A stretch of DNA of 64,000 nt from Methylotetracoccus oryzae (GCF_006175985.1 NZ_SRSH01000016.1:78319-142318), one strand, 5' to 3'; counted from the stretch's first letter, positions 27,588 to 37,246 are shown. Numbers and translations: made by a program. Notes: generated by a model not told the origin, from the letters alone.

Positions 27588-29318
27588 ATGGCCGAAACGG
27601 GGGGGCGCTTGAATTTCAGCTGGGTGGAAAGGCAGCGGGCGATCGACGTCAGTGCGACGCGGTGTGCCGAGGTGCTTATCATCGGCGGCGGGGTGGTCGG
27701 ATGCAGCCTGGCGACGCATGCCGCGCTGCTCGGTCTGGACTGTGTGCTGGTCGAGCGGGACGATTTCGCGGCCGGGGCGAGCAGCCACTCGACGGGCCTG
27801 GCCCATGCCGGGTTGCGCTATCTCGCCCAGGGACGGATTGGCTATGTGCTCCGGGAGGCACGGGAACGACTGCAGCTCGAGCGTCTGGCGCCGCATTGCG
27901 TGCGGCCGTTTCCGTTCCTGTTTCCGGTCTATCGGGACGATGCGTACAGTTTGCAGCAGGTGCGCTGGGGCACGGCCGTGTATCAGGCGCTGTATCGGCT
28001 CGCCGCCCTCGGAACCGGTGCGGGTATCGCGCGCGGAATGCGCATTCTGGATCGCGACGAGGTGCTGCAGCGGGTGCCGACGCTCGCGTCAGACGGTCTG
28101 CAGGGCGCAGCGGAATACTTCGTCGACGCGCGCCTGGACGATGCGCGCTTCACACTCGGCTTCGCGCAGCGCGCGGCCGAACTCGGTGCCCGGATGATCA
28201 CGCGGGCGACCGTGGTTTCGTTCGATGAACCCGGTCGAGGCCCGGCGTGCGTGCATGTGCGCGACGGGATGACCGGGCAGCCGTTTTCGCTCCGGGCGCG
28301 TCTGATCGTCAACGCGGCCGGCGCGTGGATCGATCAGATTCGGGCACTGGCCGGCCTGAAACAGCCCCTGTTGCGGAACAGTAGCGGCATCCATTTGATC
28401 GTCGATCGTCTGGCGGACGATCCGCTGATCTTCTCGACCCGCGTTCCGGGCCAGGTGTTCTTCGTATTGCCGTTCGGCCGCCGGTCGCTGATCGGCACCA
28501 CCGACACGCCGCAGCCGGGCCCGCCGGATGCCGTTCGGCCGGGCACCGCGGAGGTCCGTCAACTGATCGGCGAATTATCCCGCCGCTTTCCCGCCACTTC
28601 ATCGACAGACGGTTCGGACGCGCGGGCCCGGCGCGACTATCTGGCCGCTCACGGACACGGCCTGCGCTGGGGCATCAGGCCGCTGCTCCGGGCCGACGGG
28701 TCGACCCTCCACGCCTCGCGCGCGCATCGCCTCGTTAAGGACTCGGCCTGGCTGTGGTCGCTGCCGGGCGTCAAGTTGACCGCGGGACGGCAGGCCGGGG
28801 AGCAGGCCGCGCGTGCGGCCTGGCAGGCGCTGCGAGCGGGCACGCCGCCGGCGCGGCAGCTGTCCGCTCTGCCCGGCGGCGACTTCGCGGACATGCCGAC
28901 GCTGCTGGCCGAGGCCATGCAACGGCACGGCACCTGGCCACACGATCAGTTGGTCCACCTGACCGGTCGTTACGGAGCAGCGTATGCAGACGTGGTCCGC
29001 TGGGCTGATGCAGAACCGCAAGGCCGCGAGCGGGTCCTTCCGGATGAGCCTTGGATCCACGCCGAGGCCGCGTACGCGGTGCATCAGGAGATGGCGCTGT
29101 CTCTCAACGATTTCCTGTGGCGCCGAACACGCTGGGCAGAGTTGCGCGACTTGCCCGATCCGGTCGTCGACCGCATTGCCGCCGTTCTCGGGCGACACCT
29201 GCAGTGGTCGCCGGCAACGTGCGTGGCGGAGGTTGAAGCCTTCCGCGCGGAACGCTCGCTCCGCGCGGCGCCATTGAGCGCCATCAGCGGAGGCGCAGCG
29301 CCTCGGGTGGCAACCTAG
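27588..29318 (+). CDS. GlpD/GlpA-type glycerol-3-phosphate dehydrogenase-like flavoprotein
   Basis: From the ATG at 27588 the protein has 576 residues. The FAD-binding Rossmann motif VLIIGGGVVGCSLATHAALL opens the protein, followed by the family motif FAAGASSHSTGLAHAGLRYL. The middle has the substrate-domain strand RSLIGTTDTPQPGPPD, and the C-terminal 130 residues are a DAO_C-like helical domain (TGRYGAAYADVVRW). The enzyme probably oxidises glycerol-3-phosphate to dihydroxyacetone phosphate with quinone as acceptor. The position opposite the beta-oxidation operon suggests joint breakdown of glycerolipids. No good ribosome-binding site is visible, so the exact start is uncertain. Confidence 0.85.
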   Translation: MAETGGRLNFSWVERQRAIDVSATRCAEVLIIGGGVVGCSLATHAALLGLDCVLVERDDFAAGASSHSTGLAHAGLRYLAQGRIGYVLREARERLQLERLAPHCVRPFPFLFPVYRDDAYSLQQVRWGTAVYQALYRLAALGTGAGIARGMRILDRDEVLQRVPTLASDGLQGAAEYFVDARLDDARFTLGFAQRAAELGARMITRATVVSFDEPGRGPACVHVRDGMTGQPFSLRARLIVNAAGAWIDQIRALAGLKQPLLRNSSGIHLIVDRLADDPLIFSTRVPGQVFFVLPFGRRSLIGTTDTPQPGPPDAVRPGTAEVRQLIGELSRRFPATSSTDGSDARARRDYLAAHGHGLRWGIRPLLRADGSTLHASRAHRLVKDSAWLWSLPGVKLTAGRQAGEQAARAAWQALRAGTPPARQLSALPGGDFADMPTLLAEAMQRHGTWPHDQLVHLTGRYGAAYADVVRWADAEPQGRERVLPDEPWIHAEAAYAVHQEMALSLNDFLWRRTRWAELRDLPDPVVDRIAAVLGRHLQWSPATCVAEVEAFRAERSLRAAPLSAISGGAAPRVAT

Positions 29319-29468
29319 GAACCATCCGAACGACGGCCATTCGGGTTTTGTTCGGAGCCGTGGCGCCCAGCTGTGATCGCGCCGCCGCGTTCTCCGTCAA
29401 TCGATATCGTCAGGATTTTCATGGAGTCGGCAGTATCCCTGCAGGCGTGGCATGAATGCAGGGTTTTC

Positions 29469-31190
29469 CTAGAGCTGGTCCAAGCGCGGCGGACCCTGCC
29501 GCCCCAGCCACGCGCGCCGGAACCGGGCTTGTGTTTCTTCGGCGTCCTCCCGTTTCCCTGCCTGTCGATAGGCCTCGGCCAGTCCGTACAGGGACCAGCC
29601 GTTTTGCGGTGCCTGCTCAAGGCTTTTCCGGAATGCGGCGACAGCCCCCTCGACATCGCCGGATTGCAGCTTCGCGGCGCCCAGCGACTGACGCACCGGG
29701 TAGTACCAGAACGGGGGTTCGAGGTAGGGGAGTTGGTCTTCGAGCGCAATGGCCGCTTCGAACTGCGAGACCGCGCCCGCCAGGTCGCCCCGGTGCTGCG
29801 CGAGGCGCGCCCGCACCACGTGCGCAGCCAGTTCGAGCACGGACTTGCCGGGCACACCAGCCGCTTCCAGAGCATTGAAGTCGCTGCTCCGGATCAGGTG
29901 GTCGATGGCCGTTGCGGCGGCTTCGGCGGCGGGAAAGTCGCCTTGTCGAGCCGCGGTGACACCGCGCAGGTAAAGCCACATCGCGCTGACGTAGGGTAGG
30001 CGGTCGCCGGGATCGGCGACTTTCGCGACGGTCCCCGCATCGCCGAACTGCGCATGCACGAAGTACGGCGCCGCCATGATCGGCTGCACCCATGCCGCGT
30101 CGGCCATCCGTCCCTCCGCCGCCATACGCGCCAGGTTTTCGGCCGCCTGCAGCGCGGTTGGACCGTCGCCGGCCATCTGCGCCGAGACCATCAGAAAATG
30201 CACGTTGTGCGGATAGTAGCCACCGGGATAAATGCCCTCGGCACTGGCCTGCGCGAGGTAGCGCTCGTCGGTTGCGACCGCCGCCTGGTTCGTGGCGAGG
30301 GAATCGCGGTAGCGCCCGACCCGGAAGAAGATATGGCTGGGCATGTGGACCAGGTGTCCGGCGCCGGGCATCAGGCCAACCAACCGCTCGGCATGGGGTT
30401 CCGCGCGGCCCAGGTCGGTCGAGGCCTCGACGATGTGGATGTACAGGTGGATGGCCCCGGGATGCTCGGGATTACGCTGTAGCACGCGTTGGAGCATCGC
30501 GACGATCTGCTCGGTGTGCCCCTTGGGTTTGGTGCCGCCGTCCTGCCAGTAATCCCAGGGCGACAAGTCCATCAGCGCCTCTGCCGCCAGCACGGCGATG
30601 TCGTCGTCATCGGGATAACGCGAGGTCAACGCAGCCATCGCGTCGGCGTAGGCGCGATCCAGGACGATCCGGTCGGTCTTCGGGTCGGCGGCATAACGAG
30701 TGGACAAAGCGGCAATCAGGGCTTGCTCGCTGGGGCTGGCCGTCGCCGCGCGCGCTCGCGCTTCCGCGACGGCGGCCAGCGCCGATGCACCGTCGGTCGG
30801 GTTCATGGGCGCATTGATGTTCGGGCCGAGCACCAGGGCCTCGCCCCAGAACGCCATCGCGCAGCCCGGATCGTGTCGTTGCGCCGCCCGAAAAGCGCGC
30901 CGCGCTTCGGCATGGTTGAACGCGTAGGCGAGCCGCAGTCCCTGGTCGAAGTAACGCTGGGCCAGCGGGTTGGTGGTCGTGACCGGATGGGCTAGACGCC
31001 CCAGGCCGTCCCACAGAGGCGGATCCTTCGCGAGCGTCGCGTCGCTGTCGGTGCCCCCGGGCAGGTCGCGGCCGAAAGGCCTGGTTTCGGTTCTAGCCTG
31101 CACCGTATCCGCAATGACACCGCTCAGCACCAGCAGCAGCGCGGCTGTTCTCGCGCCGCTCCAATTCTCGAGGGTCCGCGCCGCGGCCAC
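29469..31190 (-). CDS. TPR-repeat protein
   Basis: This 573-residue protein begins with a hydrophobic segment that could be a signal peptide (about 12-32, ending in VQA). The body shows repeated helix-turn-helix units of the TPR type: RYFDQGLRLAYAFNHAEARR near 80, AEALMDLSPWDYW near 210, and several C-terminal units, such as AVSQFEAAIALEDQLPYLEP and GAVAAFRKSLEQAPQNGWSL. TPR proteins act as binding scaffolds. A motif HMPSHIFFRVGRYRDSLATN resembles a widespread uncharacterised TPR family. It starts one base from the stop of the nickel permease gene upstream. Confidence 0.8.
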   Translation of the reverse strand: MAAARTLENWSGARTAALLLVLSGVIADTVQARTETRPFGRDLPGGTDSDATLAKDPPLWDGLGRLAHPVTTTNPLAQRYFDQGLRLAYAFNHAEARRAFRAAQRHDPGCAMAFWGEALVLGPNINAPMNPTDGASALAAVAEARARAATASPSEQALIAALSTRYAADPKTDRIVLDRAYADAMAALTSRYPDDDDIAVLAAEALMDLSPWDYWQDGGTKPKGHTEQIVAMLQRVLQRNPEHPGAIHLYIHIVEASTDLGRAEPHAERLVGLMPGAGHLVHMPSHIFFRVGRYRDSLATNQAAVATDERYLAQASAEGIYPGGYYPHNVHFLMVSAQMAGDGPTALQAAENLARMAAEGRMADAAWVQPIMAAPYFVHAQFGDAGTVAKVADPGDRLPYVSAMWLYLRGVTAARQGDFPAAEAAATAIDHLIRSSDFNALEAAGVPGKSVLELAAHVVRARLAQHRGDLAGAVSQFEAAIALEDQLPYLEPPFWYYPVRQSLGAAKLQSGDVEGAVAAFRKSLEQAPQNGWSLYGLAEAYRQAGKREDAEETQARFRRAWLGRQGPPRLDQL

Positions 31191-31191
31191 G

Positions 31192-32010
31192 TCAGTTCCG
31201 GACCGTTGCCGACGCGTCGCCCTGCGGCCGGGAGAGCCAGTTCGCCACGAGGAAGCTCAGTGCCACGACCGCAACGACGCTCCCGCCCAGAGCCAGTTCC
31301 TTGCCGTTGCTCCACGAATCGACCGCCGGAACGAAGTACTTCGCGGCGCCAAAGGTCGCGACGCCCAGGCTGATGCCCGCCACGGTCAGACCCATGACCC
31401 GCGAAGCCAACAAAGCGATGCGATCGGCGCGGTTGATCAGGCGGGAAATCCACAGCCCGTTCGCCGAATCAGCGATCAGCATGCCCAGCGTGAATACCGC
31501 CCCGAGTGTCAGTGCATGAATCCACCCCCCATACTGCGTCGCGGTCAGTGCGAACAGCGAAGCCTGGCTCAGCGTATCGAAGGACAGCGCGAACAGCGCA
31601 CCGATCAGGGCGATGGGGAGCGGGCTGCCGCTGCGCTGGAAACGGCCCAGCAGCCGGCTCTTCAGTCCGACGGTCCGGACGTGGAGGTGGTGAGGCGTCG
31701 AGAGCACCGCGCGCAGGTTCGCGATACCCAGCACCGTCAGGAACGCAATGGAAATCCAGGCGCCGGTGTCTGCCGCCCAGGCGGGTACCTCCCAGCGGTT
31801 CGACAACGCGCCGACCGAGACCGAAATCGCGATGACGACCGCGCCGTGTCCCAAGGAGAACAGCAACCCGCACCAGCGGGCCAGCCTCGGCCGTAGCGGC
31901 GCGTTGTAGCGGGTCAGACCATCGATCATCGCGAGATGATCGGCATCGACCCCGTGCTTCAGACCCAGTGTGAAGACCAGCGCAATCAACGCGGACCAAT
32001 CGGTGGGCAT
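31192..32010 (-). CDS. NiCoT-family nickel/cobalt permease
   Basis: The protein has 272 residues from the ATG at 32010, supported by an AAGGAG site; an upstream frame to 32151 is not needed. The signature LGLKHGVDADHLAMIDGLTR contains the HX4DH metal motif in helix 2 of NiCoT proteins. GLLFSLGHGAVVIA and LSFDTLSQASLFALT correspond to the other two conserved motifs. About eight hydrophobic segments are present. The protein imports Ni2+ or Co2+ through the inner membrane. No urease or hydrogenase gene is in view, so the metal's user is unknown. It is followed directly by the TPR gene. Confidence 0.88.
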   Translation of the reverse strand: MPTDWSALIALVFTLGLKHGVDADHLAMIDGLTRYNAPLRPRLARWCGLLFSLGHGAVVIAISVSVGALSNRWEVPAWAADTGAWISIAFLTVLGIANLRAVLSTPHHLHVRTVGLKSRLLGRFQRSGSPLPIALIGALFALSFDTLSQASLFALTATQYGGWIHALTLGAVFTLGMLIADSANGLWISRLINRADRIALLASRVMGLTVAGISLGVATFGAAKYFVPAVDSWSNGKELALGGSVVAVVALSFLVANWLSRPQGDASATVRN

Positions 32011-32198
32011 ACGCTCCTTCCCCAATGAATCAAGGCTGGTTGACGACTGCGGCCAATCCGTGTTCGTTCGTCCGATGGCCGCCGCCGGGTTGGACCGCGT
32101 CCAAGGCTCAGGTCGAACGGCTGGCCCTGGCCCCTGCGGCCGGCGTCCCACGGTAACGTAACACGGCCCCTGCCGGGGTGCGAGTCCGTTGCCGCCGA

Positions 32199-32423
32199 TC
32201 AGGCCTTCAGCCTACCTTGCAACTCCATTGCATTCCGTTGCGCCTGATCGCCGAAGTTGTTGTTGAACAGCACGTGAACCTGGCCGGTCTGGTGGGAAAG
32301 CTCGCGGATCGAGTCCGCCAGTTCACGCAGTTTCCTTTCGGCGTAGCGGTAGTTGAACAGGCCGTAGTCGATCAGTGTCTTGTCGGTCCAGGACGCGGTG
32401 CCGATCAGGATGCGGTCAGCCAT
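32199..32423 (-). pseudogene. DUF72 family gene with most of its middle deleted
   Basis: The 74-residue frame begins with the DUF72 N-terminus (MADRILIGTASWTDKTLID). It then jumps directly to the family's C-terminus (YGLFNYRYAERKLRELADSI, then VHVLFNNNFGDQAQRNAMEL). Normal DUF72 proteins have roughly 240-280 residues, so about 180 residues of the TIM-barrel-like body are missing, with no frameshift. A GGAG site precedes the ATG. The product could not keep the DUF72 fold, so I call this a pseudogene, although it may still be translated. Confidence 0.75.
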
Positions 32424-32946
32424 GGCGGGTATCTCCACGGGTGGGGGGGCGACCCACGGAGCACCGAAGCCGGTCGAACGCGCAGGCCGGAGCGCGGGCT
32501 AGTCGTTGCGTCGTGACCGTTCAATTCCGGCGGGCGATCGTCGGGCGCGCGCGCATCCCCAATAGTTCACCGCTTGTCGGGCCGCTCCGGCGCATGCCGT
32601 GCCTCGACAGCGGGTGGCTTGCGCAGGCCGAAGTCGGCGGTTCATCCGCGCCATCCGAGCGGTCGAGTGAGTTGACAATGCCTCCGGCGACCGGCATTGT
32701 CGCGTGTCGGCTCCGGCAACACGCCCTGCCACGGTCGACCGCCTGCGGAGTTTTCATTCGATCGTCATGCCCGCGACGAACCGGCGGCCGCCATCAAGCG
32801 GGTTGTGATGATGCGGGGGGCATCATGCATCTTTCGATAGGCCTGGTGCTCGAAATGAGGGCAATGAGTCCGGGATCCGGCCCGTTCGGGCTCGTCGCCC
32901 CGAACCGACTCATCCTGCTTTTCGTGTTGGGCGCGGTGGCTTGACC
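32424..32946. other. Gene-poor stretch between the DUF72 relic and the hybrid kinase
   Basis: Nothing convincing is encoded. The notable element is the inverted repeat at 32674-32701, described separately. A 39-codon frame (32825-32944) ends just across the kinase start and could be a leader peptide, but nothing supports its translation. The region presumably holds the kinase promoter. Confidence 0.4.
32674..32701. repeat. Perfect 9-bp inverted repeat
   Basis: GACAATGCC at 32674-32682 pairs exactly with GGCATTGTC at 32693-32701, around a ten-base GC-rich loop. There is no following T-tract on either strand, so it does not look like an intrinsic terminator. It overlaps a TTGACA-like -35 hexamer (32672-32677), which would make sense for an operator of a regulator acting on the downstream histidine kinase gene. 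Confidence 0.6.
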
Positions 32947-34833
32947 ATGAAACTCAATGCGCTCCAGCGGCTTGGTGCCCTTCCGTTTGTCACTATCGCA
33001 GCCAGCCTCATCGTGCTGTGCGCAGTTGGCTTGGTCGCGGCGCTCGATCTGCTGCTCAAGGGCAGCGTGCTGCCCGTCGACCTGCTAATCGGCGGTCTGA
33101 CGGGACTTTTGATCGGCCCCGTCTTCGTCTACATCCCGTTCCAGCTCGGCCGCCGCGTGCAGACCCTCAGCGGCGAACTCGACGAGGCAAACCTCCAGCT
33201 TCGGAGCGAGGCCGAGTCCTTGCGCCAACTGGCATCCGAGCTGGCGCGGGCGAATCAGCGGCTGGGATTCTCACAGTCGTTGGCCCGAATCGCGTATTAC
33301 GAAGTGGATCTCGGCTCCGGCACCGTCACGGGCTCGCCGGAACTGTTCGCGTTGTTCCCGATCGGTGCGAACCAGACAGCGACCCTCGGCGGCTGGCGCG
33401 AGCAGGTCCATCCCCATGACCGCGGTCGATTCTCCGACCTGATCGACCGTTGCGCCCATCTGGCCGAGTCAGTCGAACTGGACTTCCGCGTGCTCGGCAC
33501 CGCCGACACCGAACGCTGGTTGCACCTTTACGGGGAACTCGCGCCCGGAGATGGGAATTCCGCCGGCAGTGTCCTCGGGATCGTGCAGGACATTACCGAA
33601 CAGCGGCGGGCGGAAGCGCTGCGCCGGGCGAACGAGCGGCTCATGACCGACAACGCGGCGCTGGCCGAAGCGGACCGCATGAAGGACGAGTTCCTCGCGA
33701 CGATGAGTCACGAACTGCGCACCCCCCTGACCGGGGTGTTGAGCCTCGCCGAAGCGCTGCAGGAGGAAGCCTATGGCCCTCTGAACATGGAGCAGCAGGA
33801 GAAGCTCGGGATCATCGAGAGCAGCGGCCGGCATCTGCTGAGGTTGATCAACGACATCCTGGATCTGGCGAAAATCCGGTCCGGTACGGCGGATGTGGTG
33901 AGGGAGGATTTCCTGCTGCGTGAGGCCTACCGACCGGCACTGGCGACGATACAGCGCCTCGCGCTCGAACGTGGGCTCGACATCACCGTCCCGGAAGATG
34001 CCCAGATCTGGGTGCATGGCGATCCGCTCCGTCTGAAGCAGATTCTGCTGAACCTGCTGGGGAATGCCATCAAATTCACGCCGGGTGGCGGCCGAATCGG
34101 CCTGGAAGTTCGGCAGGAAGCGGGGGCTCGCGAGGTGCAGTGCACCGTTTGGGACACCGGTGTCGGCATCGCCACGGAGGACCTCGCCAAGCTGTTCCAG
34201 CCGTTCGTGCAGCTGGACAGCCGGCTGGCTCGTTGTCATGGAGGGGCAGGGCTGGGACTCTGTCTTGCACAACGGCTCGCGGAACTCCAGGGCGGGCGCA
34301 TCACCGTGAGCAGTCGGCCGGGCGTCGGCAGTCGCTTTACCGTGCATCTGCCGCTTGCGCGTGTGACGGTTGCCGAGCCAGGTGAACGCTTGCCGGAACC
34401 GGCAGCAAATCCGGCCCCTCCCGGGCGCGGAAAAGTGCTGCTGGTCGATGACGATGAGATCAACCGTGACATTTATCGCGAGTACCTGGAGCTCAAGGGC
34501 TTCGCCCCGGTGCTCGCCGAGGACGGCCAACAAGCCCTGGCGCTTGCGCTAACCGAACGGCCCGACGTCATCGTCATGGATGTCCAGATGCCGGTGATGG
34601 ACGGGCTTGAGGCCACGCGGCGACTCCGCGCCGCGGATGATCCGCGTCTGGCGGAAACACCCGTGATCGCGCTGAGCGCCCTGGCGATGCCGGGCGACCG
34701 ACAGCGCTGCATCGAGGCCGGTTGCGACGTCTATCTGTCCAAGCCCGTGCGGCTGGACGAACTCGTGCGCACGCTGACCGTTCAGTTGGAGCGCCGCCAC
34801 TCAGCTGCCGCTGAAAACAGCCCGGCCCGGTGA
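32947..34833 (+). CDS. Membrane hybrid histidine kinase (PAS-HisKA-HATPase-REC)
   Basis: This 628-residue sensor has two N-terminal membrane helices (about 12-36 and 44-65), a coiled coil (about 70-105), a PAS-like domain (about 108-215), then HisKA with the H-box FLATMSHELRTPL (phospho-accepting His about 255). The ATPase domain follows, with the N-box QILLNLLGNAIKFTPGGGRI and G-boxes DTGVGIATED and GGAGLGLCLAQRLAE. The C-terminal receiver has the acceptor Asp in VIVMDVQMPVMDG (about 545). There is no HPt domain and no adjacent response regulator, so its output partner is unknown. A TTG at 32941 is an alternative start. Confidence 0.92.
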   Translation: MKLNALQRLGALPFVTIAASLIVLCAVGLVAALDLLLKGSVLPVDLLIGGLTGLLIGPVFVYIPFQLGRRVQTLSGELDEANLQLRSEAESLRQLASELARANQRLGFSQSLARIAYYEVDLGSGTVTGSPELFALFPIGANQTATLGGWREQVHPHDRGRFSDLIDRCAHLAESVELDFRVLGTADTERWLHLYGELAPGDGNSAGSVLGIVQDITEQRRAEALRRANERLMTDNAALAEADRMKDEFLATMSHELRTPLTGVLSLAEALQEEAYGPLNMEQQEKLGIIESSGRHLLRLINDILDLAKIRSGTADVVREDFLLREAYRPALATIQRLALERGLDITVPEDAQIWVHGDPLRLKQILLNLLGNAIKFTPGGGRIGLEVRQEAGAREVQCTVWDTGVGIATEDLAKLFQPFVQLDSRLARCHGGAGLGLCLAQRLAELQGGRITVSSRPGVGSRFTVHLPLARVTVAEPGERLPEPAANPAPPGRGKVLLVDDDEINRDIYREYLELKGFAPVLAEDGQQALALALTERPDVIVMDVQMPVMDGLEATRRLRAADDPRLAETPVIALSALAMPGDRQRCIEAGCDVYLSKPVRLDELVRTLTVQLERRHSAAAENSPAR

Positions 34834-34860
34834 GGGCGCGCTGCCGCGTTTCGGGGCTGG

Positions 34861-35403
34861 TTAAGCGCCCAGCACCAGGCTGACGTTGTTTGCGACAACC
34901 CAGGCATAGAAACCCACGGCAGTCCCCAGCGTGGCGGTGATCCAGCGACTTTTCATCTTGTGCCGGTCGAAGAACAGGAAGGTGATGAAGGCCAGACCGA
35001 CCAGCTTGAGCACCGTGATCGACAAGCCGAGCCCGAAGAACGACGCGCAGGCGTTCAACATGGGGTTCACTTCGTCCACCAGGGACTGATCGAGCCCCAG
35101 GTAGGTCACGATGCCGTCGGCGATCTGCAGCAGGCCGAACAGAACGATCAGGGTGGCCGTCACGGCAACCGACCAACCGGCGGAGGTCCGCGCGCGGCTA
35201 CGCGGGGACACCGACCGAGCGCAGTGATCCAGTGTGTTCGCGTTGCAGGTCAGCGCACCGCACCAATTCAACGCGGAAGTGCACGGCGGTGGGACCAGGA
35301 GGCGGTGCGTATCGGTGGGTGGGGGCGCCATGCGGTGAGGCATGGCGGTCAGGGGATAGCGTCGAGTCGGAGGGGTGTCTTCGGGTCGTATCGGAGGATT
35401 CAT
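34861..35403 (-). CDS. DUF5658-like small membrane protein
   Basis: From the ATG at 35403 the protein has 180 residues. A proline-rich, poorly conserved N-terminal stretch (to about residue 85) precedes three hydrophobic segments. The core reads GLLQIADGIVTYLGLDQSLV followed by DEVNPML, the arrangement seen in DUF5658 domains (a helix, an acidic ExNP motif, then two more helices). The function is unknown. It runs toward the hybrid kinase gene but on the opposite strand. The start is uncertain; ATG codons at 35343 and 35331 are alternatives that would remove much of the disordered region. Confidence 0.65.
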   Translation of the reverse strand: MNPPIRPEDTPPTRRYPLTAMPHRMAPPPTDTHRLLVPPPCTSALNWCGALTCNANTLDHCARSVSPRSRARTSAGWSVAVTATLIVLFGLLQIADGIVTYLGLDQSLVDEVNPMLNACASFFGLGLSITVLKLVGLAFITFLFFDRHKMKSRWITATLGTAVGFYAWVVANNVSLVLGA

Positions 35404-35665
35404 TTGGCTCGCATGGCTTAGGATATCGCTAAATGTCAAGCAAGCCTTGCGCCAAATGCTTAGGCATGGGTACCGCACGAGGCATGAAAGCCCGAATGAA
35501 CGGACCCGGACGGCATTCCGCCGCCCGGCGCGGAACGCGGCAGGAAGGCGTCCCTGCCGGTCTCAGGGTTGTCAGTTCCCCCCCATTTGCACCGCAATTT
35601 CCGCCAAATGCCCCAATCGGGCGGTACGTGTCCCGTCCGCGCATGCCGCACGGGAGGCCCAGCGT

Positions 35666-37246
35666 TCAGAACGCCAGGACCGTTTCCACGAAGCCGTAAT
35701 TCCCCTGATTGCCGGTGTACTGCGCGTTCAGGATGCTCTGGCCGAAGGCGTGACCGTAAAACAGGTTGACGGTCACATGGTCCACTGGCTTGACGCTCAG
35801 CATCATGTGCGCGGTGTAGGCCAACTGGTCGAAGCCCCCGGTCGGTGCCCCGTTGTAGCCGAAGTAGGTGTTGCTCGTGGCGCCGCTCCCCGAGTAGACG
35901 AGATCCCGGCTCTGGTTGACGGTCAGCCAATGAAAGTCGACCCGCAGATTCACTTTCGGGTCCGGCGCAAAGATCGCCTGCAGGAACACGTCCTGGTTGT
36001 TCATCATGTTGTAGAACGGAAATTGCGCGTAGAGCCAGGCCGTGGGCAGCATCTGGAAAAAGGTCTGGTGCTCGCCATCGTTGGGATTCGGGTCGCCGGA
36101 GGCGCTGTTGATTCCGGCGCGGATCCAGGGGGCGCTCCAGTATTCGGAGAACTGGTAGCCGAGTTCGACGCCGTAGGCCCAGGCGTTCTGATCCAGGTTT
36201 TGCCATTTGCCGACCTGACCGTAGCCGAAAAAGCTGCCGTCCAGGTTCCCGGGACCGAGGGGCAGCAGGTGCGCACCCGCCGCACCCAGCGTATGAATCT
36301 CGATCGGGTCGCTGCGGGTCGCGGCCCGCACCGGGGCCGGGCGGTTATCGGTCGCGACCAGCCCGCGCGTGTCGCTGTAATAGGTCCAGAACACGCGCCC
36401 CAGCGTACTACCAACGGCTTCCGAGTCCTTCAGATTGGCCGTCAGGCCGGCGACGTTGATCCCGCTGATGTCGTGCATCCCGTTGATCTCGAAGCCGCCG
36501 TAGGTCGGCAGGAAGGCGAATCCGCCGATCTCGTAGTCGTCGGTCTGATAACCCAGTTGACCGCCGTCGAAGCTGCGTCCGACGTGGGTGTACTCGAACG
36601 GGCCGATCAGCCGCTGCGCCCAGCGGAAGTCCTGGATCCACTTCAGGTTCTTATTGCGCGCTACGCCTTGTCCGGCGTCGAAGTACAGTTGGCGCCCGCC
36701 GGTGATCGAGAAACCGTCGGACTTGAACTTGGCATAGCCCTGGCGCAGGAACGCGCTCTGCTGCGTCGTGTGCGGCGTTTGCGCGTAATAGGCGGCGCCG
36801 ATCCCGACACCGTTCTCGGGCAGTGCCGCAATCGTGGTGTCCTGGAATTGGGTGAACACCTCAAACGGGCCCTTCGCGGCCCGGACGCCGAGCTGGAACT
36901 TGTTGCCGACGAAGTTGTAGGTCGACTCCTTGGGAATGGCGTTCCCGTTGACGACCGGATCCCCGAACCAGTCGACGAACTCGCCGCGAATGCGCTCATG
37001 CAATTCGACGCGGAAGGTCGAATCGGCCGGTCCCGTGAACTCCGCTTTCCACGGTTGGGGCGGAGCATCGGTCGGCCAGACGGGGCCCGCCAGGCTCGCG
37101 AGCCCGGCCAGCGCGACGATTCGCCGGGCAGTGAGGCGTCCTGTGCCGCTCCACCCTGAGCGGTGCGATGGTGGGACGCGTTGGGTCAGGTCAGTTGCGG
37201 TCGGGGTGGATGCGGTAGCGGCGGAATGCAGGCTGGTTACGGTCAC
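35666..37246 (-). CDS. Alginate-export-family outer-membrane porin
   Basis: This 526-residue protein starts at GTG behind a GAGGAG site. A signal-type hydrophobic stretch (VALAGLASLAGPVW) lies unusually late (about 43-57), after a basic low-complexity N-terminus. The mature barrel shows the alginate-export-like pattern: RVELHERIRGEFVDWFGDP at the front, SITGGRQLYFDAGQG in the middle and GFVETVLAF at the end, with a terminal Phe. Despite the name, members of this family occur next to nitrate-assimilation operons and need not transport alginate; I recall that pattern but cannot verify it here. The gene is divergent from the nas operon. Confidence 0.85.
   Translation of the reverse strand: MTVTSLHSAATASTPTATDLTQRVPPSHRSGWSGTGRLTARRIVALAGLASLAGPVWPTDAPPQPWKAEFTGPADSTFRVELHERIRGEFVDWFGDPVVNGNAIPKESTYNFVGNKFQLGVRAAKGPFEVFTQFQDTTIAALPENGVGIGAAYYAQTPHTTQQSAFLRQGYAKFKSDGFSITGGRQLYFDAGQGVARNKNLKWIQDFRWAQRLIGPFEYTHVGRSFDGGQLGYQTDDYEIGGFAFLPTYGGFEINGMHDISGINVAGLTANLKDSEAVGSTLGRVFWTYYSDTRGLVATDNRPAPVRAATRSDPIEIHTLGAAGAHLLPLGPGNLDGSFFGYGQVGKWQNLDQNAWAYGVELGYQFSEYWSAPWIRAGINSASGDPNPNDGEHQTFFQMLPTAWLYAQFPFYNMMNNQDVFLQAIFAPDPKVNLRVDFHWLTVNQSRDLVYSGSGATSNTYFGYNGAPTGGFDQLAYTAHMMLSVKPVDHVTVNLFYGHAFGQSILNAQYTGNQGNYGFVETVLAF

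Noticed and set aside
32825..32944. 39-codon frame that overlaps the kinase start
   Set aside because: Could be a leader peptide, but no ribosome-binding site or conservation can be shown.
35375..37159. 594-codon plus-strand frame
   Set aside because: Shadow of the alginate-export-type porin, which has a signal peptide and barrel pattern on the other strand.
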